From Galerina marginata (taxonomy: Eukaryota > Basidiomycota > Agaricomycetes > Agaricales > Galerinaceae), in the NCBI GenBank assembly GCA_023014335.1, contig JAECYW010000022.1, positions 868,001-932,000 on the forward strand: a stretch of 64,000 nucleotides of DNA, given 5' to 3'. The stretch's first letter is position 1. Each line of letters begins with the position of its first letter. The notes beneath the pieces are model-generated. The model did not search any database and had not been told where the DNA came from. It worked only from the letters and a program-made list of their open reading frames with translations. The position numbers and the translations under genes were made by a program. This document shows, piece after piece, positions 1-10,839 of this stretch.

Positions 1-439
1 CCTGGCAGCCATCGTAAATCATCTTTAATGATATGGACCTACAACGTCTGGCAAAAATGAGCCATAGCAGGTACCTTACGTGGCGCCCCTTCGATATTAT
101 AATAATGTAATGGAGTTGGTGCTCCCGAAAGGGTCTTGGCGGCTTCTTGTGCATTGGTTCGTGATGCTAATATTCAATATTTGGGGGTATTTTTGACCAT
201 GTAGTATGTACCATACTTGAGGGGGATATTGATGACTGCCCCAGCTTTTTATCCAGGTCTGGCACATGAATTCAGTCTGCGTGATTGAATAGACAAACAA
301 CGGTAATAATTTACCAGAAATGTCCTCGTTTTAAAAGTTTACGCGCCTAGGCGCGATTGGCCGCAACAATGACTAGCATACGGCAATGGAAACTTGGGGG
401 AATATATACGAAACTAAAATAGGAGCTACTAGACGTCCA

Positions 440-840
440 CCAAAGTCCATTGGTAACCGATGGAAATTAGCAGGAATTGATGCCAACGGACAGTGTCTAC
501 CGTCAACAATCACAGGAAGTCCTGTTAAATTAAATGGGAATTTTGAGAATATAAGGATATTAACAAGAATGCAAACAATGTCTAGTGCTGATGGCCATTA
601 TTATACATCGCTATCCACTGGAAAATAAAGGAAATGGTCAATGAAGGCCATTGTATTACGCCGTAAACCAATGATAGCCACTGGAATATGGCAGATTCCA
701 TTGGTTTCCACTGGATGGTCGAAGACATCCAATGGCTGCCACTGGAAGTCACTTTAGCTACCACTGGCAACCATCGGAAGTCGGTGGAAACTGCCCATAA
801 ATTCCAGTGGTAGCCAACGGAGTTCGGCGGCAGCCACCGA
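440..840. repeat. Degenerate 10-bp phased repeat, CCANNGG boxes in pairs with 3-nt spacers
   Basis: Seven-base boxes of form CCANNGG recur, often as pairs separated by exactly three bases: 447-463, 698-714, 729-745, 761-777 and 804-820. That gives a 10-bp period. A similar pair (CCGGTGG, three bases, CCAACGG) lies near 21040. It is probably the relic of a 10-bp minisatellite; phased binding sites are an alternative. The identical copy is at 21642-22042. Confidence 0.55.
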
Positions 841-867
841 CCTTTCCAGCTCCGGGTATATTACTGA

Positions 868-2740
868 CATGGTCGAGTTCTATTGCCCTGCAGTCCTTTC
901 ATCCATCGCATCACACTGGATCTGGGTAGTTCGAGATGGGGTTGAACACCGGTTCTGTTGGTCCTGTCATCCATACAACCATCGGATTTCCTCGCAGCAC
1001 AGGACAGCCCAGGTCCTCCCGCAGTGTCTGATTCGGTGAAGTCGTCTCAAAGCATCGAAGAGTCGCAGGCTTTTCTTGCCAGTGGATTACTGACATCCTT
1101 CATCTGTGGCGCCCATACTGTGGCATTACTTTGGTCTTCCTCTGACTGCTGAGATAATATTCGATGGTTTATTTTTGAAATGACGCATCGACCGGAGCCG
1201 GTGTAAAGCTCTCTAAACTCTCCCATCATTCTGTTCCCTGTCCAGGTCAACGTTGTCTTTATGCCGATACGCACCCGTCATTGACGGAAATGCGGGTATA
1301 CTGGTAAGTTGTATATAATGCAACTCAGACGAATTTACCACAATTAAATTCGAACAGAGACATGATTGTCGTCTGCTGTCCGTGCGATAGCCTGAACGCC
1401 GTCAAGTTCCATCGCTTTTAGGCTTAGGTCTGATTAGCCCAGACGTAGTCCATCCGAAATCTGCCGCTAGACAAAGTCGTCCCGAGAACTCTCTAGTCTG
1501 AGGGCTCCGGAGATTCTTTATCTTCGGAAAGCGATAGGTATTGATTACTCTGGGCTATGATTCCCCTATTGAGCTCGGTGGAGCTCATTCTCCTCTCCGC
1601 TCTTCGCTCTTCGCTTCCTCAAGTTCCTATAAAAAAACAACCCCTGATCTCGAATCCAAACCTCAGCCCATACTTCATCCGTTACAATTCTACAGCCTTT
1701 CGCCATGATGAATGTCTAAGTATCTCGTCAGTACCCTCGATCCAAAGTTATCTTGGATAAAGGTGCAGGAGATCCTCATCCATTGCTCTTGACAGGGCTG
1801 TAAGATTATTATCCCTGTACCGGAGTGTATATATTACATGTAAGTATGGACCGCCACAACAACGTTGGATTTAGTAGCATATTGCAGGTCTGTTGGAACC
1901 AAGGTGTGTATTACCACTCTCTCTGACCGTCAACTGCTCATGGATCCTCGATCAAAACATAGATTTCTTGTATTCAGAGATCTTAAACACGGGCTGCGCT
2001 TACCCGTTTTATCCACAGCGATCTGAATCGACCACCATCGAGCATCCCCCTGCAGACTTTTTTAGTATTTCGTCTGCAACCGCATTGACTCGGAGGTGCA
2101 GAGGATACTTATAATAGGAGAAACTTTACGAGCTGGCTGGCTATCGGATGCCTAATCTCAAGGCACCTGCCCATCGCCTCTTTTGACTTTCCAGGGCATG
2201 TAACCCGCATGTTACCGTCCAGTCGGAACCCTCCGCACCACGAGAAGATGTACAAAGGAACGCATATCATCCATGTAATACAACATGTACCTGGAATACA
2301 TGACAAGCACAGATCTATGCGTTTAGTGAATTACATGTCCTCGGTGTTGTGGATAGTTGCTGAATGGACTGACTGAGCCAAAGGTACCTCACTGTACCTC
2401 AGCCTCTGGCTCTATAAACCGTCTTCGTTACCTGACCCTCCTTCCGAGTTAATGGCCTCCTTATTCGCTCCATTATGAGCTTCGTTCAACCGTTCCGTAA
2501 ACGCGCGGATGGATCGTCAGATTAGCTATCTTGATCAGAGGCCCAGCGCGCGTTAGTGAATTTGTTGATGTGGGCTGATCGAACGAACCAAGCCTTCTGA
2601 ATCTAGCCAGCGGTTTTATAGGTACATCTAGAGTAAAATTTCGTTTGCCTATCGTGTAAGTAATGAGGAAGCCAAGTCCAGAATTCAAATGGTCGTCTTG
2701 AAGGGCGGGGTAAAGCTACTTAGATATTTATCAGAGAATC
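868..2740 (+). repeat. R unit 1a: structured non-coding repeat unit
   Basis: This copy shares long similarity with units at 43.7, 46.0, 56.2, 58.2 and 60.5 kb. In order it has a module beginning near the CAGCCCAG box at 1005, a second module bracketed by TAGCCCAGA (1435-1443) and TCTGGGCTA (1549-1557), a TATA-like box (1628-1635), and a conserved splice-like arrangement with a GTAAGTATG donor near 1842 and a TTGCAG acceptor near 1888. Short open frames here are not conserved between copies, so I treat the unit as non-coding or as a decayed spliced gene. Confidence 0.7.
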
Positions 2741-3500
2741 TGGAGGTCGGCAAAGAAGAAAGCCGGAGGATAAGATTAGATCGAAAATATTTTATCACCA
2801 CGTTCCCGCGCCCATCGATAAGTACAGGTGTTTCTTTCTCTCGATCCACACACTCGACCACTTGTTCTAAGGTAGGGCTGGCCCTGCATTCCTTACAATC
2901 ACCACATCTCCTCGCAGCATTGGAGTCTGGACAGCCCAGGTAGTCACGAAGTCTCCAATTCGCTGAAGCTCTCTCGGACTATCCAAGAGTCATCGACTTT
3001 TTTTGGGTGCCGGAGGTGATTCATCTTAGAAAATGAGCGATATCAATACTGGGCTGCGCTTCTTGCTGGTACATCAATCCGGTCAAGCCGATGGTGTGTG
3101 GCAGTTGTCAGCTTCCCCGATTTCTCGCAGAATTCTGTCCATTAGCGCCTTTACGTTCCGATCCGCGTCCGCCACCAACCAATGCAGGTGTGTCAGTAGA
3201 ATACTATACAACACCCACGAATTCAGTGCTAACGCGACTGAATCCAAACAGGAGCATGATCACTGTCTGCTGTCCGTCTGTCAAATTTCATCGCGATGGG
3301 GTCTGAACAGCCCAGACGTACTCCCTTTGAATCTGCAGCTAGATGAAGACATCCCTGGGAACCCTTCAAGCTTACGGTTCCGGGGATCCTTTACCTGTAC
3401 CCTTTTATTCTCTGGGCAGCGATTTGCCTATCGCTTATCCTCCCTGTCGCATTTCTACCAATTCCGAAAGGTTTGTCCCTTCTCGTTTGTCGTGTTTCGG
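2741..3500 (+). repeat. R unit 1b: partial structured repeat unit
   Basis: The unit opens with the conserved leader (GAAAGCCGG, then GATAAGATTAGATCGAAAAT and a CTCTCGATCCACA box). It contains a module with CAGCCCAG at 2932-2939 and CTGGGCTG at 3049-3056, and a second module whose closing box has decayed to CTGGGCAG near 3413. It is cut short where Plavaka sequence begins. A 158-aa open frame at 3033-3509 is not preserved in other copies and is not annotated as a gene. Confidence 0.65.
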
Positions 3501-3575
3501 TTTTTCTGATTGTCAAAACCCACTTCAGCAAGCAAACGCCAACGCAAACGCCCTGAATTTCAAAGTTCTGTCGGC

Positions 3576-3940
3576 AACTATACCACCGATGCCTCGAAAT
3601 CATCTTTGAACCCCTTAAACCGTATATGGAAAAATACAAGGTCGTTAAATGTCCTGATGGTCATTTCCGGTGGGCAATCTTCGGCCTAGGACCCTACATA
3701 GCTGACTATCCTGAGCAAGTCTGGCTTGCAGGAAACGTCTACGGTTGGTGTCCAAAGTAAGTTATGTTACTGCCTGTTTTCTTTTGTTGTGTCTCACGTG
3801 TTGGTAGGTGTGATGCACGGCCAGAAAACCTTGATGGTCCCGGAAGTCATTGCCGCTCACATGAGAAGACAGACCTACTCATCAACAGCTTTGACCCAGG
3901 CATTCTTTGGGACGACTATGGGATTCGGAACGACATTGTG
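3576..3940 (+). pseudogene. Plavaka-type transposase fragment, left duplication copy
   Basis: Identical to 24778-25142. Conceptual translation with one intron removed (3757-3807) gives the Plavaka core around the motifs GLGPYIADYPEQV, GWCPKC and DPGILWDDYGI. The 3' part of the gene is absent here because the gypsy element that interrupts it is itself truncated at 7035. It cannot encode a functional transposase. Confidence 0.75.
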
Positions 3941-3959
3941 GTTCGTTTAGTCTGGTTTC

Positions 3960-3964
3960 AATAG
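3960..3964. repeat. Target-site duplication AATAG, left copy, 5' side
   Basis: AATAG directly precedes the LTR. Its partner is missing in this copy because the 3' half of the element is lost; in the right copy it is present on both sides. Confidence 0.8.
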
Positions 3965-4335
3965 TGTTACGATCGCCTCATTTTTCCTTCATGCTCTTCA
4001 TATTTGCGACACACGTTTCATAGCCAGGACGCTTCCATCGTATTTACACTCTCTTTCCTTGCTCTTTTCATATATGATCGACATATGGTCTATGCACGCT
4101 TTCTATATGTTTTCTCTTATGCTTTTCATTTACTTCTTACGCGTTTCGAGACCTCACTATTTACATGCTTCGATAGCAGAACTAGTATATAATCTCGTAT
4201 GTACTCTGTAGTGTTCTTTAGCTAGTTCTTGAGAATCTACTCGATTTATTCGAAACACGAACAAGTTCTCTTTTGAACTCTACGACTGTCAATAAATATT
4301 CACGTCTTGTGAATACTTTATTCGAAGTCGTAACA
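3965..4335 (+). repeat. 5' LTR of truncated gypsy element (371 bp)
   Basis: Begins TGTTACGA and ends TCGTAACA, an 8-bp terminal inverted repeat. It is identical to the 5' LTR at 25167-25537 and has the same TATA box (4186-4193) and AATAAA (4291-4296). Confidence 0.95.
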
Positions 4336-4457
4336 AAAGAACTAGCTCTCCTACGATAGCGCTCTCTGCTTAGCAAGCGCTACTCTGAACACTCGACGAA
4401 ACGGCTTACCGAAACTACCGCGGACGATTTTCCGCGGGATCCAGCGACGAAGAACAT

Positions 4458-5552
4458 TTGACACCAACCGCCTCGACATCGACGAACCCCGAACCATATT
4501 ATCGCGTCGGTAGATCCCACGCGACACAAAGACCCCCCACACCGAACGAATCATCAGGCGAAGACATTTTTGAAGACACGAGAGAAGACCTCTCTGAATT
4601 TGCACTAGAAGACCTATCTGCAAGTAGAAACCCGCTCGACTTCCACAGACCACCAACACCTTTACCCGCGCTTTCATTCGACGACATGCCTGCGCCAACC
4701 GAAAACACTGAACCAAAGACGAACCCCGAAGCCATCGACATCAACATGGCAGAAACCCGACAAGAAGACAAAGACAACAACGGAACCACTGGCAAAGACA
4801 AAGAGATTGGAATCAACAAACCGACTCCCTTTGACAGATCAAGGACAAAGGTTAAATCCTTTTTACAAGAATGCACGCTATACCTCTCGATCAATAGCAG
4901 CATTTACAACTCGGAACCCAGGAAGATTGCGTTCATTCTGTCCTACATGACGGAAAAAGAAGCGAAGCAATGGAGGGAACAGTTCATCGCTTCCATTACC
5001 AACAAAGATGGGATAATCAACTTCCCAACCCTGAAAGAATTCAGAGCGAAACTCCTTAGAGCCTTCGCCCCAATTGATCAAACCCGCGACGCCATGAACA
5101 AGCTTGAACTCCTCAGGCAAGGAAATAGAACGGCCGAGGAACTTGTCACAGAATTCAGACTACTCGTCGGACAAGCAGACCTCGGAAACCAGAGCAAGTC
5201 GGACAACCTTCATTTGATTCAGATGTTCCGCAAGGCCTTGAAACCTCAGATCGCAAACAAAATTCTTTTTTCCGACAAAGTCCCCACCACATTTGAAGAA
5301 TGGGTTGATCGAGCAACCCAATACGACACGAACTACAGGATGGCCATGGCATTCATGGGGAGACCCGCCGTCAACAGAAATACCAACGGAGGAAGGAACT
5401 GGAATCCTTCTTCAAACCAAAACGATCCAAATGCTATGCAGATTGATGTCATGTCCCCAGAAGTCCGCGCAGACCACATCCGACGAGGGGCATGTTTTAA
5501 TTGCCACAAGACGGGACACCTCTCTCGAGACTGCCCAGAGAAGAAGAACTGA
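4458..5552 (+). CDS. gag: Gypsy Gag (left copy)
   Basis: Identical to the Gag of the right copy (25660-26754), where the domains are described. The frame is open without an in-frame ATG until codon 77 (4686), so initiation is uncertain. A CCHC zinc knuckle (C346, C349, H354, C359) lies just before a TGA at 5550-5552. The same frame is open for 50 further codons up to a TGA at 5703-5705. Confidence 0.8.
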   Translation: MTPTASTSTNPEPYYRVGRSHATQRPPTPNESSGEDIFEDTREDLSEFALEDLSASRNPLDFHRPPTPLPALSFDDMPAPTENTEPKTNPEAIDINMAETRQEDKDNNGTTGKDKEIGINKPTPFDRSRTKVKSFLQECTLYLSINSSIYNSEPRKIAFILSYMTEKEAKQWREQFIASITNKDGIINFPTLKEFRAKLLRAFAPIDQTRDAMNKLELLRQGNRTAEELVTEFRLLVGQADLGNQSKSDNLHLIQMFRKALKPQIANKILFSDKVPTTFEEWVDRATQYDTNYRMAMAFMGRPAVNRNTNGGRNWNPSSNQNDPNAMQIDVMSPEVRADHIRRGACFNCHKTGHLSRDCPEKKN

Positions 5553-5656
5553 TCCAACTTCCGAGGGAATTCCGGATCGAACATGAACACGAACAACACG
5601 CCAAAGAGGTGGACTCCTAGTGAGCTCCACACTCACGTACGGTCTCTCTCCCCTGA

Positions 5657-7035
5657 AGAACGAGAGGAGCTTGGAAACTTGATGATAAAAAACACGGGTT
5701 TTTGAAACGGGAGCCTGAATCAACGTCAGTCTCCCCTTATTTAGCAATTCATTCTGTATTTACGGCCAAGATCGAGAATAAATCTATTTCGTTACCTGCA
5801 ACTATCTCGATCCAAAGTCAGAATGAATCAAAAACCGTCGAAACATCAGCCCTCCTCGACTCAGGAGCAGGAGGAAAATTCATCGATCAGAACTACGTAC
5901 GAAAACTGGACCTACAAACTCGGAAATTGGAAGAACCCTTAACTGTATACAACGTGGACGGAACACAGAACAAGAAAGGAACCATTTCACATTACGTCAT
6001 CCTAGACCTCAAGATCGGAGATAGAACCAAACGTGAAACCCTGCTGGTATCCGGATTAGGAAAACAAAAGATCATTTTAGGTTTTCCTTGGCTACAAGAA
6101 AACAATCCCGATATAGACTGGCAAACCGGATCAATCAACTGGAGAACCTTGGAGAAACTTAATCGGACAACGTCGATCAACCACGCAACCGTTGAAGAAG
6201 AACCCGACGAACAGGAACACCTAAATCGGACAACTCATCCCCTGGACGACTTCTATTCTGGGATTATTTTGTACATCGGAACCGAAATCCTGGAGGAAAA
6301 TAATATTCAGACAAATGCGAAAACCACGACCTCTCAAACCTTTGCCCAGAAACACGAGGAAAGGAAACCGGAACGGTCAATGGAAGAAATGATACCACCT
6401 GAATATCATGAATACATGGATTTATTCGACAAGGAAACTGCAAACCGATTCCCGGAACCCCGATCTTGGGACCACAAGATTGAACTGAAGGAAGGCTTTG
6501 AACCAAAATCATTCAAAACCTACAATCTTACTCCGGAAGAACAAATCGAAATGGAAAAATTCCTGAAAGAAAACCTGGACAAAGGATACATTCGACCATC
6601 GCAATCTCCAATGGCTTCACCGTTTTTCTTTGTATCTAAGAAAGACGGGAAATTAAGACCATGCCAAGATTATCGATACCTGAATGATTGGACAATCAAA
6701 AATGCGTACCCACTACCACTGATTTCGGAACTTATGGACAAACTCAAAGATGCAACCGTCTTCACTAAACTAGACATGAGATGGGGGTATAATAACATCC
6801 GAATCAAAGATGGCGATCAATGGAAAGCGGCATTCAAGACCAACAAGGGATTATTTGAACCAACGTTTATGTTCTTTGGAATGTGCAATTCACCGGCAAC
6901 GTTCCAAGCAATGATGGACTCAATCTTCAACGACATGATTACTGCATGCTTTGTGATTGTCTACATGGACGACATCTTAATTTTCGCAAGAAACCGGAAA
7001 GACCTGGAGAAATACACAAGAATGGTCTTGGAACG
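5657..7035 (+). pseudogene. pol: Truncated gypsy pol (protease and reverse transcriptase only)
   Basis: The frame is -1 relative to gag and identical to the right copy. It contains the aspartic protease DSG motif and reverse transcriptase up to and just beyond YMDD. At 7035 the sequence switches to a fragment related to the 818-aa hypothetical gene, and the chimeric frame stops at 7049-7051. RNase H, integrase and chromodomain are missing. Confidence 0.9.
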
Positions 7036-7090
7036 AAAGAAGATGTGCTAGAAGAGAGAGCGAGCATACAACCTGTCGGACAGGCGACTG
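7036..7090 (+). pseudogene. Fragment of the 818/835-aa hypothetical gene family at the duplication junction
   Basis: After the junction the sequence encodes EDVLEERASIQPVG, matching EEVLEERACIQPIG of the 818-aa protein (near 17440-17480). Similarity fades by about 7090. The base triplet ACG occurs at the crossover in both parents, so the join has at most a 3-bp microhomology. This fragment diverges from both full-length copies. Confidence 0.75.
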
Positions 7091-7100
7091 CCTTCCCTTT

Positions 7101-7845
7101 GCTGTCCTCTATATTCAAAGTATCTAGTATTATTCTCCTAAAAGATGCGAATACAATGACATCAGTTTCGCAGCTCAAAACCCCCTGCAAGCATGAATAG
7201 CTTCCCTAGTATGCGGATGACGCATACCGCAAGCTTGAAGCCTCATTGCTGATGCAAAGCATCCCACTACCTTCTTTTTTTTTCTTATGCATGTTTGCGA
7301 CTCCGTCATATACCAAGCCTGTCAGAAGCAAGCGAAGCAAATGCTGTTCCAGCTTGTAGATTCAGCGGTCGACTGCAGAGAGATCAACATGTGAAAAATA
7401 TTGAAGCATAAATAGCGAGCGCCTAAACTTGGTGCGAAACAGAGTCCAGGCGGAACCTCCGAGCAGTCTTTGATTCGGTACGTCACAATTGCTAAGGTTC
7501 AGGTGGAAGAAACCCCGACGCAGAGTCTGCGGCTCCAGAGGGCAGCCAACAGCCAGACTGTGAAGCCTAGTCGGACAAAGGAAAAGGCCATATGTTCTTT
7601 ACCTTACTTTTCCACTACTAGTCGGCATTTAAGTAAGTGCAGTGATAACTCAAATGACTCGGCCAGTTACCAATATCATCGAATCTGAAGCAGCACGCAG
7701 CATAATTAATCAGAATAACTAATACAATTGTGACGCCCCATTAGAGAATTATAGTGGTACATTCAGTTAACAATGGCGCTGAGCACCCTTTTGGTCATCG
7801 TATATCCGGAATTTGTAGGCGCTGAGGTAGTATCTCCGATCCGAT
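7101..7845. other. No recognisable gene or repeat
   Basis: Only short open frames with no recognisable motif were seen between the junction fragment and the 3' end of the 7TM gene. Confidence 0.4.
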
Positions 7846-9097
7846 TCATACTCTACTCGTCTCGGTCGTAGGAGGCAAGATAGCATCAACATCCATTTCT
7901 CGAACACCATATATCTCAGCCTGGCCGTCTTCATGACTTATTGATTGTCCTTGAAACTGAAGGCGTGATAGATTGGGCAGATCTGTGTTGTCATTCAAAT
8001 TGGGTGCAACACACACCCGTGCCACCATAACAGTTGGAACAAGTCCCTGGCTCATTTGTCAGTGAAAATTTTGGCTTTTAAGCAAAATTAACGTACCGTT
8101 ACGACGATCGCCAGATTTGTAGCATAATTTATAAATGCAAAGCTTACAGAATCTATGGAGGTTGTGGAGGGGCTGTTTAAGGCAACTTGCAAAAGTAATG
8201 CGAGGGAGTAGATGACAGCCGATTGGACCAGAATATCTATCACATGTCGGAACCGTCCTCTGGAGGTATTTTCCAAATTGGAAACGGAATGAATTCTGAA
8301 CGCAATGAGGAGTGTTGTGGCCATGCTGGTGACAAATGATATGCAAAAGAAAGTGATTTGCATGCGCGCCACGAGACGTATTCCTTGGTCTGTTGATATT
8401 GAATCAAAACTAAGGAATGTAAGTGCAGTAGAGATCCCTTTTTGAAATTATTCCGTTTAACACACTACCATAATGGTCTCCCTTCGCACAAGCTCACCTA
8501 GTTCTGTGACAAAGAGAACTGCAGGCACTAAAATTGCCCAGGCTGAACGGTTCCAAACAAAAAAGCATCGCCATATCTGTGAATTAATAAATGAATGTCT
8601 GGTAAATAAATAGATTCGCCTACGAGCAGTACATCGGCAAGGACCACGAGAAGTACTTGGCTCAGGTTGCTCACACCCAGCAACCATTCTGGAGCTTCAA
8701 ATAATGCAACAAAGGTTTTTCCCCGCGTCGTCCCTTCAGTCACAAAACTCTGGATCAAAAGGTACCATTGAAGGCCCAGCTGGAAGACAGCATCTGCGTA
8801 GATGGCGGTAATGGTGGCAATTATCATCCTTTGCCATGAGTGACTTTTGGTCACTATCGATTTACTTTCAGTTTATAATTCTTGACGAATTGAAAGAAGC
8901 AGTCGACTTGCAATACAGGTACAAAGTACCAAAATAAATGCTCGTGTAAACTCCTGAGATAATTGGATCAGCACTTCAATACAAATTGGACACATGTATT
9001 GAGACTTGCCCATTGAGAAACTGAGCATTAGAGTAGAATTTAGTGCGGCACTGATGTACGACTCCTGGGTTGCGGAGGATGGGAAAGATGCAGACAT
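7846..9097 (-). CDS. Seven-transmembrane-type integral membrane protein, six exons
   Basis: The model complement(join(7846..8046, 8097..8389, 8498..8576, 8624..8843, 8887..8953, 9010..9097)) keeps one frame and gives 315 aa. It resembles the large uncharacterised multi-pass family of Agaricomycetes, with features such as GVYTSIYFGTLYLY, LGLQWYL and a late GLVPTVMVARV segment, followed by a polar acidic tail in the cytosol. About seven hydrophobic segments are visible. The first intron would use a GC-AG pair (GCAAGT donor); the others are GT-AG, 43-108 nt long. The ATG at 9097 is the first in frame. Function is unknown: the family is often called receptor-like, but no ligand or partner can be inferred. 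Confidence 0.75.
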
Positions 9098-10800
9098 GGT
9101 AAAAACGACAGATTGTTCTAAGGTTTGCGCTGTTTTTGAATGTCCTATATAGGTTCAAGCATTGAAATCATCCTGTATAGTCTAGAAGTAAAGAAAATAC
9201 CGATCAGTTTCAGGTATGGTCCTTCCATCAATGCCTAAGCAATGATGATGGGGATTGTTGCCAATGAGTTAACGAAAATTTTTGGCCAACCGAAATGGTA
9301 CAATGCTTGGGGGAAAAAAAAACACCTCCGAGACAGATTTTCAAGTTACCCACCCCGTACAATCCCCATGTTAAACCACGCACCCTACTACCTAATCAGC
9401 GCCACGAGCAGAAATGATCGTGGTTCCAAAATAAGAATTCTTGAACAAAGAAAATCAAATCAAGGTATTAAGATTAACGGTATCATTGTAAGCCGCAAAC
9501 TTGAGGTCAGTAGGAAGTTCCACAGATGGTGCAACAGGTTTCTGCACAGCTCCACAAGCTAAGCATGGTGCCATTGATGGCCCGCTAGCACTTTCCTTCT
9601 TTCCTGTCGAGATAGCCTTATCCATCCGTCAACTAGTTGTCTATGATCAACAGCTGAGGTCAGTAATTTTTGTGGTGGTGATCTTATTGTTTCAAGTGCT
9701 GGCGCTGCAGTAGGCCAGTATTAATGCAGTGCTGTTCCTGAAGAAATAGACGCTGGGTGCATGGTCAATTACAAGATGGTTAAATGAACAAGTGACTTAC
9801 TCCCGGAGATGATCAAAAGTTAGAGGGTGGTAGCGGAGTAGCTACAGATCCTGCAGGTTACATTGGATCCTGTGGAAGCCGGAGGTAGCAATGTCCGCAA
9901 CGTGCGATGGTTCCTCGGTTACGCGCCGATACTGTGGTAGGCTAGCTATTCGGGAAATGAGACAGCACTGTGAGTGTGGCAGTGCCTCCACTAAAAGATT
10001 AACTGATACAATACTAACGCCCCGCTAGATGATTGTAGCTAGAGCTTGTGATTGGGCAGGTGAAATGAGGAGATCGATGTGAGAGGAAGCACAAGGGAAG
10101 AGGGACGGCAGTGCAGGCAATGAGCCACGGCTATTTTTGGTCAGTTCGTCCCGTAGCGTCTGCTCCAGCAATGAGCCTAATGAACAGCTGGATGCTCAGT
10201 CACATGTAAATATGTGAGAGAAGGAAAGCATTAGAAAACAAGCCTGCAACGGAGCAGAGGATGAGCCGAAGGACAAGAAGGACAACAGAGGAAAACCTTG
10301 GATTTGAAATACTTTTGACAAGAAAGAAGGTGTGCCGATCAGCGGTGCTACTGAGTGATCTCTCCACCCTACCTCCCATTGGCACAGCCCTACCACCACG
10401 GCACCGATTGAATATCAATGTGGACAGAAAGGCTGGAAGGAAGGCAGTGTAGTGAGGGAGAGATCTGCTCGTTGCGGACTGTTGCTTCCGTCGATGGGCG
10501 GTTCAGGATCTTCGAAGATAGGATGGTCTATAGTTTGCTTTATCAGGAAGTAGACGGCCAAAAAATGTACAGCACTTATAGACGGCATGACGGCGACGCA
10601 GCTGAAGGTATATGGAGACAACTCACCACTTCCGAACAGATTTTGGATAAACCAAGAGGAGGAGAAGCGGAAGGACCGGGGCTAGGCGGCGACCCTCATA
10701 CCCGACCAGGCAACGCGCGCTTGGTGGTTGGACGTCAACATGTACAAAGACGGCAATAGAGGTACCATGAGTGGGAGGCTACCTGGTTGAACATTGACCT
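9098..10800. other. No supported gene
   Basis: Several 60-110 codon open frames exist on both strands (for example 10418-10759 plus and 10200-10418 minus, the latter hydrophobic), but none shows a recognisable domain or an intron structure I could defend. A decayed membrane-protein gene on the minus strand is possible and unproven. Confidence 0.3.
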
Positions 10801-10839
10801 ACACTGACTGTCACCCTGTGTTATTCAGAGGCGCAAAAC

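Larger units (their letters stand above)
1..7035. repeat. Left copy of a 7,035-bp perfect direct duplication
   Basis: Every base I compared, and every open frame, recurs at 21203-28237 with a constant offset of 21202. The copy starts at or before the window edge and ends at 7035 inside the gypsy reverse transcriptase, where the right copy continues as intact pol and the left copy jumps to another sequence. It holds two R units, a Plavaka transposase fragment and the 5' half of a gypsy element. Perfect identity over decayed non-coding DNA means either a very recent segmental duplication or an assembly artefact. Nothing recognisable was seen in 1-440. Confidence 0.95.
3965..7035 (+). mobile_element. 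Truncated Ty3/gypsy chromovirus-type retrotransposon (5' half)
   Basis: Contains the 5' LTR, primer-binding site (4337-4347), gag, slippery site (5687-5693) and pol through the reverse transcriptase catalytic motif. It ends abruptly at 7035, with no RNase H, integrase, polypurine tract or 3' LTR. It is part of the perfect duplication, so it is not an independent insertion. Confidence 0.9.

Noticed and set aside
3033..3509. 158-codon open frame (also at 24235-24711)
   Set aside because: Lies wholly in an R unit; other copies of the unit do not keep this frame.
4499..4903. 134-codon antisense frame over gag, with similar frames elsewhere in the gypsy element
   Set aside because: Shadow of the well-supported gag/pol frames.
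9501..10760. Second 7TM gene beside the first
   Set aside because: Some hydrophobic frames exist but no set of exons keeps a frame or family motifs.
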